Under the pieces are notes generated by a model. The model saw only the letters and a program-made list of their open reading frames with translations, did not search any database and was not told where the DNA came from. A stretch of 22,453 nt of DNA. Source: a virus. Below, piece after piece: positions 1 to 8,500 of the stretch. How positions within the stretch are numbered: position 1 is the first letter of the stretch; the number at the start of each line of letters is the position of its first letter. The stretch covers positions 1 through 22,453 of IMG/VR virus record IMGVR_UViG_3300017782_000250; one strand, given 5' to 3'. Made by a program: the position numbers and the translations under genes.

Positions 1-804
1 AATATTGGTGCAGACATTGGCAAAAAAATACGTACAGCTTTAGGTGACGTACCAGTAGACGGAGAACTTAATCCAGGTGGATCAATTGGTGATGCAAACC
101 GTCCAGCAAATGCAACATTTGGTAAAAGTGTTGAAAGAGATTGGCGTGTTAAGTTAAGTATTCCCAATGTGTCTCCATATGATACAGCCCCAATGCTTGC
201 CCCACTTCGTAAAACAGGTGGACTGGTATTTCCGTATACGCCTACAATTATTGTTGCTCATAGTGCCAACTACAATTCTATTGCGCCTACACATACTAAT
301 TATCCGTATTTTGCTTATCAGAATTCACAAGTGGATCAGCTTGTTATTACAGGTGACTTTTTTGTACAGAATGGTACAGAAGCACGTTATTGGGCAGGTG
401 CTTTACATTATTTAAGAAGCATGACAAAAATGTTCTTTGGTGGCGAAGCAAGTACACTTGGTGCACCACCTCCAATAGCAAAACTAAATGGTTATGGAGA
501 ACATATTTTTAATGATGTACCTGTAGTTATTACACAGTTTACAATCGACTTACCACAAGACGTTGATTATATCGCAATGGGACTACCAGGATCATCAACA
601 GCAGGTCAAACTAACAGTCCAGGACACCCTGCTAATCAAGGTAATAGCACGGTACAAGATAAACGTAACTTCGTAGGCTGGGCACCTTCACAAAGTTTAA
701 TCACAGTTACAGTACAACCAGTTTACAGCAGACGTGATATTGCTAAATTTAGTTTAAAGAAATATGTTAACGGTGGATATGTTGGCGACGGAGGATTTAT
801 TTAA
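1..804 (+). CDS. 48: Baseplate-tail tube junction protein, gp48-like (5'-truncated by window)
   Basis: The frame is open from base 1 and ends at TAA 802-804, giving 267 visible residues with the N-terminus outside the window. A GTG at 169 is internal, because the frame continues upstream with a conserved-looking stretch (DWRVKLSIPN just before it). Visible blocks are GGLVFPYTPTI, a YWAGALHYLRSMTKMFFGG segment, a GAPPP turn and a C-terminal FTIDLPQDVDYI block. I associate these with the tail-tube cap/baseplate protein of marine T4-like phages. In T4, gp48 and gp54 sit on top of the baseplate hub and start tail-tube polymerisation. The gene overlaps gp53 by one base, which fits a baseplate operon. 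The gp48 name rests on recalled family patterns and gene order; gp54 or another tube-related protein is the main alternative. Confidence 0.6.
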   Translation, partial: NIGADIGKKIRTALGDVPVDGELNPGGSIGDANRPANATFGKSVERDWRVKLSIPNVSPYDTAPMLAPLRKTGGLVFPYTPTIIVAHSANYNSIAPTHTNYPYFAYQNSQVDQLVITGDFFVQNGTEARYWAGALHYLRSMTKMFFGGEASTLGAPPPIAKLNGYGEHIFNDVPVVITQFTIDLPQDVDYIAMGLPGSSTAGQTNSPGHPANQGNSTVQDKRNFVGWAPSQSLITVTVQPVYSRRDIAKFSLKKYVNGGYVGDGGFI

Positions 805-1109
805 TGTCAGACACAACTAGTCCTTGGAAGAATACACCTCTCAACAAAGCTACTAAAGAGTATATGGACTTCTTTAGAATTAGAGCCATACCTGCAAGTA
901 GTGATGATGTTGAATATACCATTGCTCCACAATACAATCAAAGACCAGACCTGTTAGCACACGACATTTATGATAATGCAAGGCTATGGTGGGTTTTTGC
1001 ACAAAGAAATATGGACATAATTGAGGATCCCATATATGATTTCAAATCCGGAACAACAATAAAAATTCCAAAGGGCGGACCATTAAAAAGTGCATTAGGA
1101 GGAGAATAA
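804..1109 (+). CDS. 53: Baseplate wedge protein gp53 (short, LysM-like core)
   Basis: This 101-residue protein carries the gp53 signature RPDLLAHDIYDNARLWWVFA at residues 47-66, followed by a DP turn (75-76) and a GTTIKIP strand (83-89). The pattern of a short helix pair, LWW and a terminal beta strand is the LysM-like fold of gp53. In T4, gp53 clamps neighbouring wedges together when six wedges close around the hub. T4 gp53 is about twice as long, so this is a minimal form that keeps mainly the core. The ATG at 804 shares its A with the stop of the upstream gene (TAATG) and has a GGAGG at 790-794, which fixes the start and suggests translational coupling. I am confident of the family; its role here is inferred from T4. 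Confidence 0.9.
   Translation: MSDTTSPWKNTPLNKATKEYMDFFRIRAIPASSDDVEYTIAPQYNQRPDLLAHDIYDNARLWWVFAQRNMDIIEDPIYDFKSGTTIKIPKGGPLKSALGGE
1097..1104 (+). promoter_or_regulatory. Strong Shine-Dalgarno for the 792-residue gene
   Basis: AGGAGGAG lies in the last codons of gp53, nine bases before the ATG at 1114. It is the closest match to the anti-Shine-Dalgarno consensus in the window and fixes the start of the downstream gene. Confidence 0.75.
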
Positions 1110-1113
1110 TAAT

Positions 1114-3492
1114 ATGGCTCTTTCTAAAGAAGATCAATCAATTGTAAATTCAGGTGCAGACTACACTGAAGACTTTTCCAAAGGACCAGATAAAGTAGAC
1201 CCTAAAGACGAAAAAGAAGTTTTAGACGGCAAAGCAACTAATAGAGAAGAAGGTATAGACGGAGGGAGCTATCAGGATGCCGCCAAAGTCCCTGTCAAAA
1301 AAGAACCTACAAAAATTGTATACACAACAACTTCTAATATAAAAGAAAACATCTTAGATCAGTTTATTACACACAATCAAGTTTGGAGTATGTATTGTTT
1401 AAGTCCAAACGAAATGCAATTTCCAGACGATACCTACATGAAAAGCGAACCTGTGATTAATATTATCAGCGGTGCTGGTGGTAATCAAAATATAAAAGGT
1501 CGCAGAGTAACAACTGCACAAGAAGAGAATTTAGGAGCCAGGGTTGAATACTATATTGACAATGTAGTAATAGAAAGTGTACTAGGTCAAGGTGGTCCAA
1601 GTAGAATGCCCCCAGTACATCAATTTAGATTTGAAGTAACAGAACCTTACAGTATGGGAATGTTTTTAGAAGCATTACAAATTGCGGCACAAACATCTGG
1701 ATATAACAGTTACATTGATGCTCCTATGTGTTTGATGTGTGACTTTATAGGACACACAGACGATGGACAAACAAAAAGAGTAGCAAGAAGATTCTTTCCA
1801 ATTCAAATGTCAGGGGCTAACATGACAGTTGATGCAGGTGGAACAAAGTATGAGTGTGAAGCTATTGCAACTAGTGGAATGGCAAATAGAGATTCAGTAC
1901 AAAGACTACAAACTGATATAACAGTTATCGGCGGCACAGTTGAACAAGCATTACAAAGCGGAAGCCAAAGTTTAACAAGGGTAATGAATTCAACATTACT
2001 TGAAAGAGAACCCACTGAAACACAGGCGTTTGCTGATGAATACATTATTGTATTTCCTAAGGCAGAAAATCTTGCAAGTAGTAACTCACAATCGGAACAG
2101 AACGATAGTGGCGAATCTGCAACGTATGATCCTCAAGAGGAATACAGAACAAGATACGGTGACACAGGCGGTAAGCAAGATGTCAACTATGAGGAATGGT
2201 TTAAGAATGTTACGGGATTTAGTGTTAAGAGATCTAAGACCTCAGATGCACTCAAGGCCCAAAGTGTAGAAATTGAAACCATGAACGAAATAGGAAAAGG
2301 TAAGCTACTTGAAGATAAGCTAGACAAGGGTGGAGTAAGACCAGCAAACTATTACGCAAGTTATGACAAAGAAAAAAATGTTTATGAACAAGGTAATATT
2401 TCAATACCACCTAACCTAAGAGCATTTAAATTTACAAAGGGAACCAAGGTTAATAACATAATTGAGGAATTAGTTGTTGGAAGTTCCTTTGGTAAAGAAC
2501 TATTAGATAAAGAACCAGATGACAAGGGTTTTAGAGAATGGTTTACGATACAACACATGGTGTTTAGTGTTCCTGTAAAACAAGTGCAAGAAAAAAAAGC
2601 ACGTATGCCTAAGATTTATCTTTTCAAGATTATACCTTACAAGGTTCATGCAAGTTTATGGATGAAGCCTAGTGATAATCCACCAGGTGTAAAGGAAATG
2701 ATACGTGAAGTAAGAAAAGAATACAATTATATCTATACAGGTAAAAACAAAGATATCATAAATTTTGATATCAAGTACGACTATAGATTTTTTACACCAG
2801 TACCTAAAGACAAAGGTGCTGTAGCAGAACACAACTTTGCAGGAGAATCGTCAAGAGACAAAACAGAAGACGGTAAGAAACTTGTTGAAGGTAATGGAAG
2901 TTCCAGTTACACTGATCATAAGTTTCCTGTAAAACAGGTTGGTGCGTCAGATGTACAACCAATTGTTTCAGGTATGAGTGCAGTTGGTGGAGACGAGAAA
3001 GATAAGATAGCAAGAGAATTCCATAACGCACTGATCAACAGTAACGTTGACTTGGTCAAGTGTAACTTACAAATAATGGGGGATCCTTGGTACCTAAGCG
3101 ACAGCGGTATAGGAAACTATCAAGCTGATGCAGGACCAATAATGTTTGACACAGATCAAAAACCACCACAGATGGATTACATAAGACAACAGGTTTTTAT
3201 TTTATTAAACTTCAGAACACCTTTTGATTATCCAGACGAACTTGACCAGCGTCGTGTTAGAAACGGATCGATGGATAATAATTCTTTGTTGGACGGAAAA
3301 GGCTTTGTTGAAAAAGTTGATACGTTTAGTGGACTTTACAGAATAACAAGAGTAACAAGTGAATTTAGCCAAGGACAATTCAGCCAGACGCTAGAGATGT
3401 TACGTATGCCAAATCAAAGTGTAACAGAAGATGCACCAGAATCAAAAACAGCAAACTTAGAAGTTGAAAAAGTAGAAAGTAAAAACCCATAA
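1114..3492 (+). CDS. Large baseplate protein of unknown identity, candidate hub subunit
   Basis: This 792-residue protein lies between gp53 and gp5. I cannot give it a T4 name. The first 70 or so residues are charged and look disordered. A beta-rich block follows, with EPYSMGMFLEALQIAA at residues 177-192, then a cysteine-containing strand segment and a GGTKYECEA strand. A second charged, linker-like region lies around 320-390. Near the C-terminus are CNLQIMGDPWYLSDSG (650-665) and FSGLYRITRVTSEFSQGQF (738-756). A GDPxxL element followed by a final 'G-Y-x-I-xxV-x-x-x-F-xxG-x-F-xQ-x-L-xMLR' strand pair recalls the C-terminal part of phage hub proteins such as gp27 and gpD. Its position just before the gp5 spike gene supports a hub role. 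T4 gp27 is about half this length, so homology is unproven. No transmembrane segment or signal peptide is visible. Confidence 0.5.
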   Translation: MALSKEDQSIVNSGADYTEDFSKGPDKVDPKDEKEVLDGKATNREEGIDGGSYQDAAKVPVKKEPTKIVYTTTSNIKENILDQFITHNQVWSMYCLSPNEMQFPDDTYMKSEPVINIISGAGGNQNIKGRRVTTAQEENLGARVEYYIDNVVIESVLGQGGPSRMPPVHQFRFEVTEPYSMGMFLEALQIAAQTSGYNSYIDAPMCLMCDFIGHTDDGQTKRVARRFFPIQMSGANMTVDAGGTKYECEAIATSGMANRDSVQRLQTDITVIGGTVEQALQSGSQSLTRVMNSTLLEREPTETQAFADEYIIVFPKAENLASSNSQSEQNDSGESATYDPQEEYRTRYGDTGGKQDVNYEEWFKNVTGFSVKRSKTSDALKAQSVEIETMNEIGKGKLLEDKLDKGGVRPANYYASYDKEKNVYEQGNISIPPNLRAFKFTKGTKVNNIIEELVVGSSFGKELLDKEPDDKGFREWFTIQHMVFSVPVKQVQEKKARMPKIYLFKIIPYKVHASLWMKPSDNPPGVKEMIREVRKEYNYIYTGKNKDIINFDIKYDYRFFTPVPKDKGAVAEHNFAGESSRDKTEDGKKLVEGNGSSSYTDHKFPVKQVGASDVQPIVSGMSAVGGDEKDKIAREFHNALINSNVDLVKCNLQIMGDPWYLSDSGIGNYQADAGPIMFDTDQKPPQMDYIRQQVFILLNFRTPFDYPDELDQRRVRNGSMDNNSLLDGKGFVEKVDTFSGLYRITRVTSEFSQGQFSQTLEMLRMPNQSVTEDAPESKTANLEVEKVESKNP

Positions 3493-3502
3493 CAGGATAG
3501 AC

Positions 3503-5062
3503 ATGGCAGTACAAAGAAATCAAAACATAGACAGAACTAGTAAGCATGAAATAGTAACCATGGAGCCAGGCCCGTATGAGGCTATCGTTATCAATAACTT
3601 GGATCCAACATATCATGGTGCCCTTACTGTAAACTTGTTAAAAACAAACACAGCATCAAACGAAGCGTTTGCAGATGGCGAACTTTATACTGCAAAATAT
3701 CTTTCACCGTTTGCAGGTAACACACCTGCGTTTGCAAACACAAAGAATGACAGCTACAAGGAATCACAACAGAGTTACGGTATGTGGTTTGTTCCACCAG
3801 ACGTAGGAACAAAGGTACTTGTTATATTTGCAGAAGGTAATCCAAATATGTGTTACTGGATAGGTTGTGTAAATGACCAGTATCAAAACTTTGCAGTACC
3901 TGGCAACGCCGCAACCACATATACAACGGACGGAACACCTAGTTATTTAAAAGGTAAGAAATTACCAACGGGTGAATACAATAAAAAAATTGAAACAGCG
4001 GTAAACCAGGATCCTACAAAATTTAAAAAGCCATATCAGAAAGAATTTACTGATAGCCTTATGGCACAAGGATTGTTGGACGACGAAACACGTGGTATAA
4101 CAAGTTCAAGTGCAAGACGTGAAGTACCTAGTGCGGTATTTGGAATAAGCACACCAGGACCCATTGACAAGAGTATAGGATCGCCTAAAGCAAAGATAGG
4201 ATCAAAGGAAGACTTTACAACGGTATTTAAGGCAAGACTTGGCGGAACCAGTTTGGTATTTGACGACGGTAATGACAAGTACCTAAGAAAAAAATCTGCA
4301 GGTGACGGAGCACCAGAATATGCAAACGTAAACCTTGGAGAGACCGACGGTAAGTCAGACCTATTACACAACGAATTAGTAAGACTGCGTACACGTACAG
4401 GACATCAAATATTATTACACAACACGGAAGATTTAATCTACATAGGTAACAGCAGAGGTACAGCTTGGCTTGAATTAACTTCAGATGGTAAGATTGATAT
4501 ATTTGCTGAAGACTCAATCAGTATGCACACAAAAAACGACTTTAACCTTACAGCAGACAGAAACGTCACAATAGAAGCAGGTGCTAATCTAAGCCTAAAA
4601 GCATCAGGTGATTACAAGGGTGAAAAACTTTCTGTAGGCAGGGTACAGGTAGAATCAGACAAGGACACAAACATACTTGTAGGTGGTAGCACAAAGATCA
4701 CAACAGAAATGGACCTTGATATTAATAGTGGCTTTAGTAACAAACTTACAGCAGGTTCAACAACAGAAATACTCAGCTCAGGAAACCATATAGAAACCGC
4801 TTCCGAAATCCATATGAATGGACCGCAGGCGGCTACGGCCGCTACCGCGTCCGCTCTGTCTGTACATCGCGTACCTGGTCACACAATCGAAGGCATTCTT
4901 TCACAACGTTCACCACAGGAAGAACCATGGACACACCATGAAAACTTAAACCCATTGGCATTTAAAATAGTGCTTACGGATAGGGATTCTATTACTACAG
5001 TAACTAATCCACTACCAAACCCAACTACGCCAGATGTGTTCAAGAAGGAGTTTAAAGGATAG
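3503..5062 (+). CDS. 5: Baseplate hub/spike protein gp5, lacking the lysozyme domain
   Basis: A 519-residue spike protein. Residues about 23-125 form the OB-fold, with YEAIVINNLDPTYHGALTV and YGMWFVPPDVGTKVLVIF as its first and later strands. A linker at 196-214 contains TRGITSSSARREVPSAVFG, which I know from marine T4-like gp5 proteins. From about 289 to 440, short repeating polar/hydrophobic strands (ELTSDGKIDIFAEDSISM, NVTIEAGANLSL) fit the gp5/VgrG-type triple-stranded beta-helix that pierces the outer membrane. The C-terminus has a tryptophan-histidine block (EPWTHHENLNPL, near 475). T4 gp5 has a catalytic lysozyme between OB-fold and helix; here that space holds only the linker and no lysozyme-like catalytic motif. 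An AGGA at 3494-3497 precedes the ATG. A GC-rich hairpin lies inside the gene near 4829-4842. Confidence 0.88.
   Translation: MAVQRNQNIDRTSKHEIVTMEPGPYEAIVINNLDPTYHGALTVNLLKTNTASNEAFADGELYTAKYLSPFAGNTPAFANTKNDSYKESQQSYGMWFVPPDVGTKVLVIFAEGNPNMCYWIGCVNDQYQNFAVPGNAATTYTTDGTPSYLKGKKLPTGEYNKKIETAVNQDPTKFKKPYQKEFTDSLMAQGLLDDETRGITSSSARREVPSAVFGISTPGPIDKSIGSPKAKIGSKEDFTTVFKARLGGTSLVFDDGNDKYLRKKSAGDGAPEYANVNLGETDGKSDLLHNELVRLRTRTGHQILLHNTEDLIYIGNSRGTAWLELTSDGKIDIFAEDSISMHTKNDFNLTADRNVTIEAGANLSLKASGDYKGEKLSVGRVQVESDKDTNILVGGSTKITTEMDLDINSGFSNKLTAGSTTEILSSGNHIETASEIHMNGPQAATAATASALSVHRVPGHTIEGILSQRSPQEEPWTHHENLNPLAFKIVLTDRDSITTVTNPLPNPTTPDVFKKEFKG
4829..4842 (+). other. Intragenic GC-rich hairpin with cUACGg tetraloop
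   Basis: GCGGC (4829-4833), TACG (4834-4837) and GCCGC (4838-4842) form a perfect five-pair stem closed by C-G over a UACG loop, a member of the very stable UNCG tetraloop class. Bases 4821-4860 contain 30 G/C out of 40, in otherwise AT-rich DNA. No T-run follows, so it is not a standard intrinsic terminator. The stretch encodes an alanine/threonine-rich segment of gp5 (GPQAATAATASALS). Confidence 0.6.
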
Positions 5063-5074
5063 GTAAATATTGTT

Positions 5075-5506
5075 ATGGCAGACTTATATAAAAAAATCAC
5101 AGTTCCAACAGCAGACAGAGGCAAACCCGTAGTCACTAATCGTGCATACAAAGGGTTAAGCACGGTCAATCCAAATAACAACAGCAAATCCCTATTTGAC
5201 ATAGCATTGATCAAACAAGATATACTGAATCATTTTCATATAAGACAGGGTGAAAAGCTGATGAATCCTACTTTTGGAACAGTTATATGGGACGCAATAC
5301 ACGAACCGCTAACAGAACCAATGAAAGAAGCCATAGCAAAGAACGTTACAAGTATTGTAAACAGCGACCCACGTGTGGTAGCAAGTAAAATTAACATAGA
5401 TTCATATGAAAGCGGACTTCAAGTAGACGTAGACTTGATGTATTTGCCATATAATATTTCAGAAAGTTTAAGACTAAAATTTGATGAAAATAACGCACCG
5501 TATTAA
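5075..5506 (+). CDS. 25: Baseplate wedge protein gp25 (GPW/gp25 family)
   Basis: This 143-residue protein has the family hallmark RQGE at 57-60, NPTFGT at 64-69 and HEPL at 76-79. It is followed by a helix (MKEAIAKNV) and the closing strand pair KINIDSYESGLQVDVDLMY. In T4 and in type VI secretion (TssE), gp25 binds the gp6 core and seeds sheath polymerisation on the wedge. Older databases label the family 'lysozyme', but it is structural. T4 gp25 is of similar length, so the protein looks complete. The start is the ATG 12 bases after the gp5 stop, with only a weak AGGT upstream (5061-5064); the better AAGGAG at 5045-5050 is rather far away. That suggests coupling to gp5 translation. The gene lies directly before gp6, its expected partner. 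Confidence 0.93.
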   Translation: MADLYKKITVPTADRGKPVVTNRAYKGLSTVNPNNNSKSLFDIALIKQDILNHFHIRQGEKLMNPTFGTVIWDAIHEPLTEPMKEAIAKNVTSIVNSDPRVVASKINIDSYESGLQVDVDLMYLPYNISESLRLKFDENNAPY

Positions 5507-5526
5507 GTACGCAGATTATGAAGTCA

Positions 5527-5534
5527 AATAAATA
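5527..5534 (+). promoter_or_regulatory. T4-type late promoter-like element before gp6
   Basis: AATAAATA matches seven of eight positions of the T4 late-promoter consensus TATAAATA, which is read by sigma factor gp55. It lies in the largest intergenic gap of the window (5507-5556), 22 bases before the gp6 ATG. That leaves room for a start site roughly ten bases downstream and a ribosome site after it. In AT-rich DNA such matches also arise by chance; position is the main support. Confidence 0.45.
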
Positions 5535-5544
5535 GTATTATATT

Positions 5545-5549
5545 AAGGA
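5545..5549 (+). promoter_or_regulatory. Ribosome binding site of gp6
   Basis: AAGGA lies seven bases before the ATG at 5557 and confirms that start. The first codons then read directly into the conserved gp6 N-terminus. Confidence 0.65.
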
Positions 5550-5556
5550 AAGCAAA

Positions 5557-8500
5557 ATGTCGTCAACAAATAGACAAAATAGATTATTGTTAGCTGAAGA
5601 TTGGAAGAAGGTCTATCAGTCATTTAGAAATGCGGAGTTCAAGTCATATGACTTTGATAACTTACGCAGAACAATGATCAACTATTTAAGACAGAACTAT
5701 CCAGAAGATTTTAACGACTATATTGAATCAAGTGAATATCTTGCACTTATTGACCTAATTGCTTTCCTAGGTCAAAACCTAGCTTTCCGCGTAGATTTAA
5801 ATGCAAGAGAAAACTTTTTAGAGTTAGCTGAACGTAGAGAATCAATTTTACGTTTAGCTAGACTCTTATCATACAGTCCAAAACGTAACCAATGTGCTAA
5901 CGGCTTATTAAAGTTTGAAAGTATTGCTACAACAGAAGATATTGTAGACAGCAACGGAACTAACCTAGCTAGTCAAACTATCCTATGGAACGATCCGTCA
6001 AACATCAATTGGAGAGAACAATTTGAAAAAGTTCTTAATGCGGCATTACCGGTAAACAGCACAGTTGGAAAACCTATCAAGAAAGATACAGTTGAAGGTG
6101 TACCAACAGACCAATATAGATTTGATTCAAGCAACTCAGACGTTCCTGTTTATACTTTTAGTAAAAACGTTGACGGTAAGAATATGCAGTTTCAAGTTGT
6201 ATCAACTAATGTTACTGGTGGAGTTATTGAAGAAGAAGCACCACTACCAGGAAACAACCTAGCATTTTTATACAGAGATGATGGACGTGGCCCAGGAAGT
6301 TCTAACACAGGATACTTTGCACATTTTAGACAAGGTATATTAGACCAAGGTACGTTTAATGTTGATTCACCAAGCACTAATCAAACTATTAGTCTTGAAG
6401 CAACAAACGTCAATAACACAGATATCTGGTTATACAAATTAGATTCAATTGGTGCTGAATCGGAATCATGGACTAAAGTTGATTCAATTGAAGGTAACAA
6501 TATTGTTTACAACAGTTTACGTAAAAGCATAAGAAACATTTATGGAACTTTAAGTAAGACACAGGATAAAGTAGATTTAATTTTTAGTGATGGTACGTTT
6601 GGTAACTTACCAAAAGGACAGTTTAGGGTTTATTACAGAACAAGTATTAATGATCAGTATAATATTGTACCTTCAGATTTAGTTGCAATTAGTGTTACAA
6701 TTCCTTACACTTCTAAAACAGGTAATCCAGAAAATATAACATTAAGTTTGGAACTAAAATATACTGTAGACAATGCTACGGTTTCTGAAACCAATGCAAG
6801 TATTAGAGAAAATGCACCAAGCACTTATTATACACAGAATAGAATGGTTACTGGTGAGGACTATCAAGTTAGTCCATTAGGAATCAGCCAAGAAATTATT
6901 AAAACTAAAAGTGTTAATAGAACAAGTTCAGGTATTTCAAGATACTACGATTTGTTAGATAGCACAGGAAAATATAGTTCAACTAATTTATATGGTGCTG
7001 ACGGAATCATATACAAAGATAAGTTTACAGAAAAGAAAACATTTACTTTTAGTACTAAAACAGACGTACAAGGAGTTATTGCAAATACCATAACACCTAT
7101 TCTAAGTCAAAAGCAAATGTTAAATTATTATTTGACTAACTTTCCTAAGACACTAGTTGCTGACTTAGGTGCTAAATGGTCACAGAAAACAGCTATAACA
7201 AATCAAGCAACAGGATCATTTGTTGATGTAACAGATTCTACGTTACAAGTAGGAACGTTTACAAGTAGTGCGTTAAAATTTATTGAAGCAGGAACACTAT
7301 TAAAGTTTGTTGCTCCAACAGGTTTTCATTTTATGTCAAACAACAGCCATGCACTTATGCAAGGCAATGCAGATCATCCTAATGCAATAACTTACAAATG
7401 GGTAAAAGTTGTAAGTGTTACTGGAGATGGTAGAACTGACAATGATGACGGTACAGGACCTATCATACTAAATGATATTATTCCTACAGGTGCTATTCTT
7501 TCAGAACTAAGACCTAAGTTTGGTAAAACATTATTATCAGATGTACAGTCACAGATAGTTGACCAAGTATTTGCATTCAAAACATTTGGATTACGTTATG
7601 ATGTAAACCTAAGACAATGGCGTATGATTACGCAAAACAATTTAGATATTACAAGTGACTTTAGTACAGGTAAAACAGGAGATGTTACTGATCAACAGTT
7701 AGACAGTTCTTGGTTATTGCTATTTGAAACAGATGGTGAAAAGTACACAATTACTTCTAGAGGACAAAGATACATTTTTGAAAGTAATGAAGAGATTAGA
7801 TTCTATTATGATAGTACAAGCAAGATATTTGATAATAGAACAGGACAAATTATTAAAGACAAGATTAACATATTAAGCATTAACACACGACCAGACAGTA
7901 CAAGTGCGTTTACTGTTGATTATCCTTGGGAAGTATCTAAGGAATACAGAGACGGTGACGGATATATTGATAGTAAGAAGGTAGAAATTTCTTTCTTTGA
8001 TTCAGACAGTGACGGTGTAGTTGATGATCCAGAAACTTTTGTAACAGTTGTTGATGAAGCTACAAATCCATTGACGAAATATATCTTCCAAAAGAAATAT
8101 ACAACGTCAGATGGTATTGAAGATTACAAATATATGGACAATAGTTCCAATGCAGTACAAATAAAACAAAGCGAAAGTGTAGTAGGTGCATTAAGCTCTT
8201 ACACAGACGGGCAAGTGTTTTATCTAGTTACTGAAGGTGTGTTTAAAATTTACAGTTCAACAGCAGGCACACTAGCATTAACAACAGACTACAAAGCATA
8301 CGTAGGTAGAGATGGAATTAAATTCCATTATATTCACTCTGCAGACGATGACAGTAGAATCGATCCAAGTTCAAGTAACATCATTGACACTTATTTGTTA
8401 ACTAGAACTTATGATACAAACTTTAGACAATACTTAGATGGCACACTTACAGCTAAACCATTACCGCCAAGTAGCGATAATCTGTTTAACAACTATGGTG

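Noticed and set aside
169-171. GTG as the start of the first gene
   Set aside because: The same frame is open and protein-like from base 1, so GTG is an internal valine and the gene is truncated by the window.
167-415. Alternative plus-frame of 82 codons within the gp48-like gene
   Set aside because: Leu/Ile-rich shadow of the conserved frame, with no homology pattern.
4036-4371. Minus-strand open frame of 111 codons opposite gp5
   Set aside because: It is fully inside gp5 coding sequence with conserved gp5 motifs on the other strand; no separate evidence for a gene.
4829-4860. GC-rich hairpin as an intrinsic terminator
   Set aside because: No T-run follows the stem and the gp5 frame continues for over 200 bases.
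5062-5069. GGTAAATA as a late promoter for gp25
   Set aside because: It matches only six of eight consensus positions and lies five bases from the ATG, leaving no room for a leader and ribosome site.
4879-5214. Minus-strand open frame spanning the gp5/gp25 junction
   Set aside because: Hydrophobic-looking translation, but it overlaps the conserved gp5 C-terminus and gp25 N-terminus and lacks a promoter or ribosome site.
5075-5506. gp25 as a lysozyme
   Set aside because: The family is often labelled lysozyme in databases, but gp25/TssE proteins are structural wedge or sheath-initiator proteins and no catalytic motif is seen.
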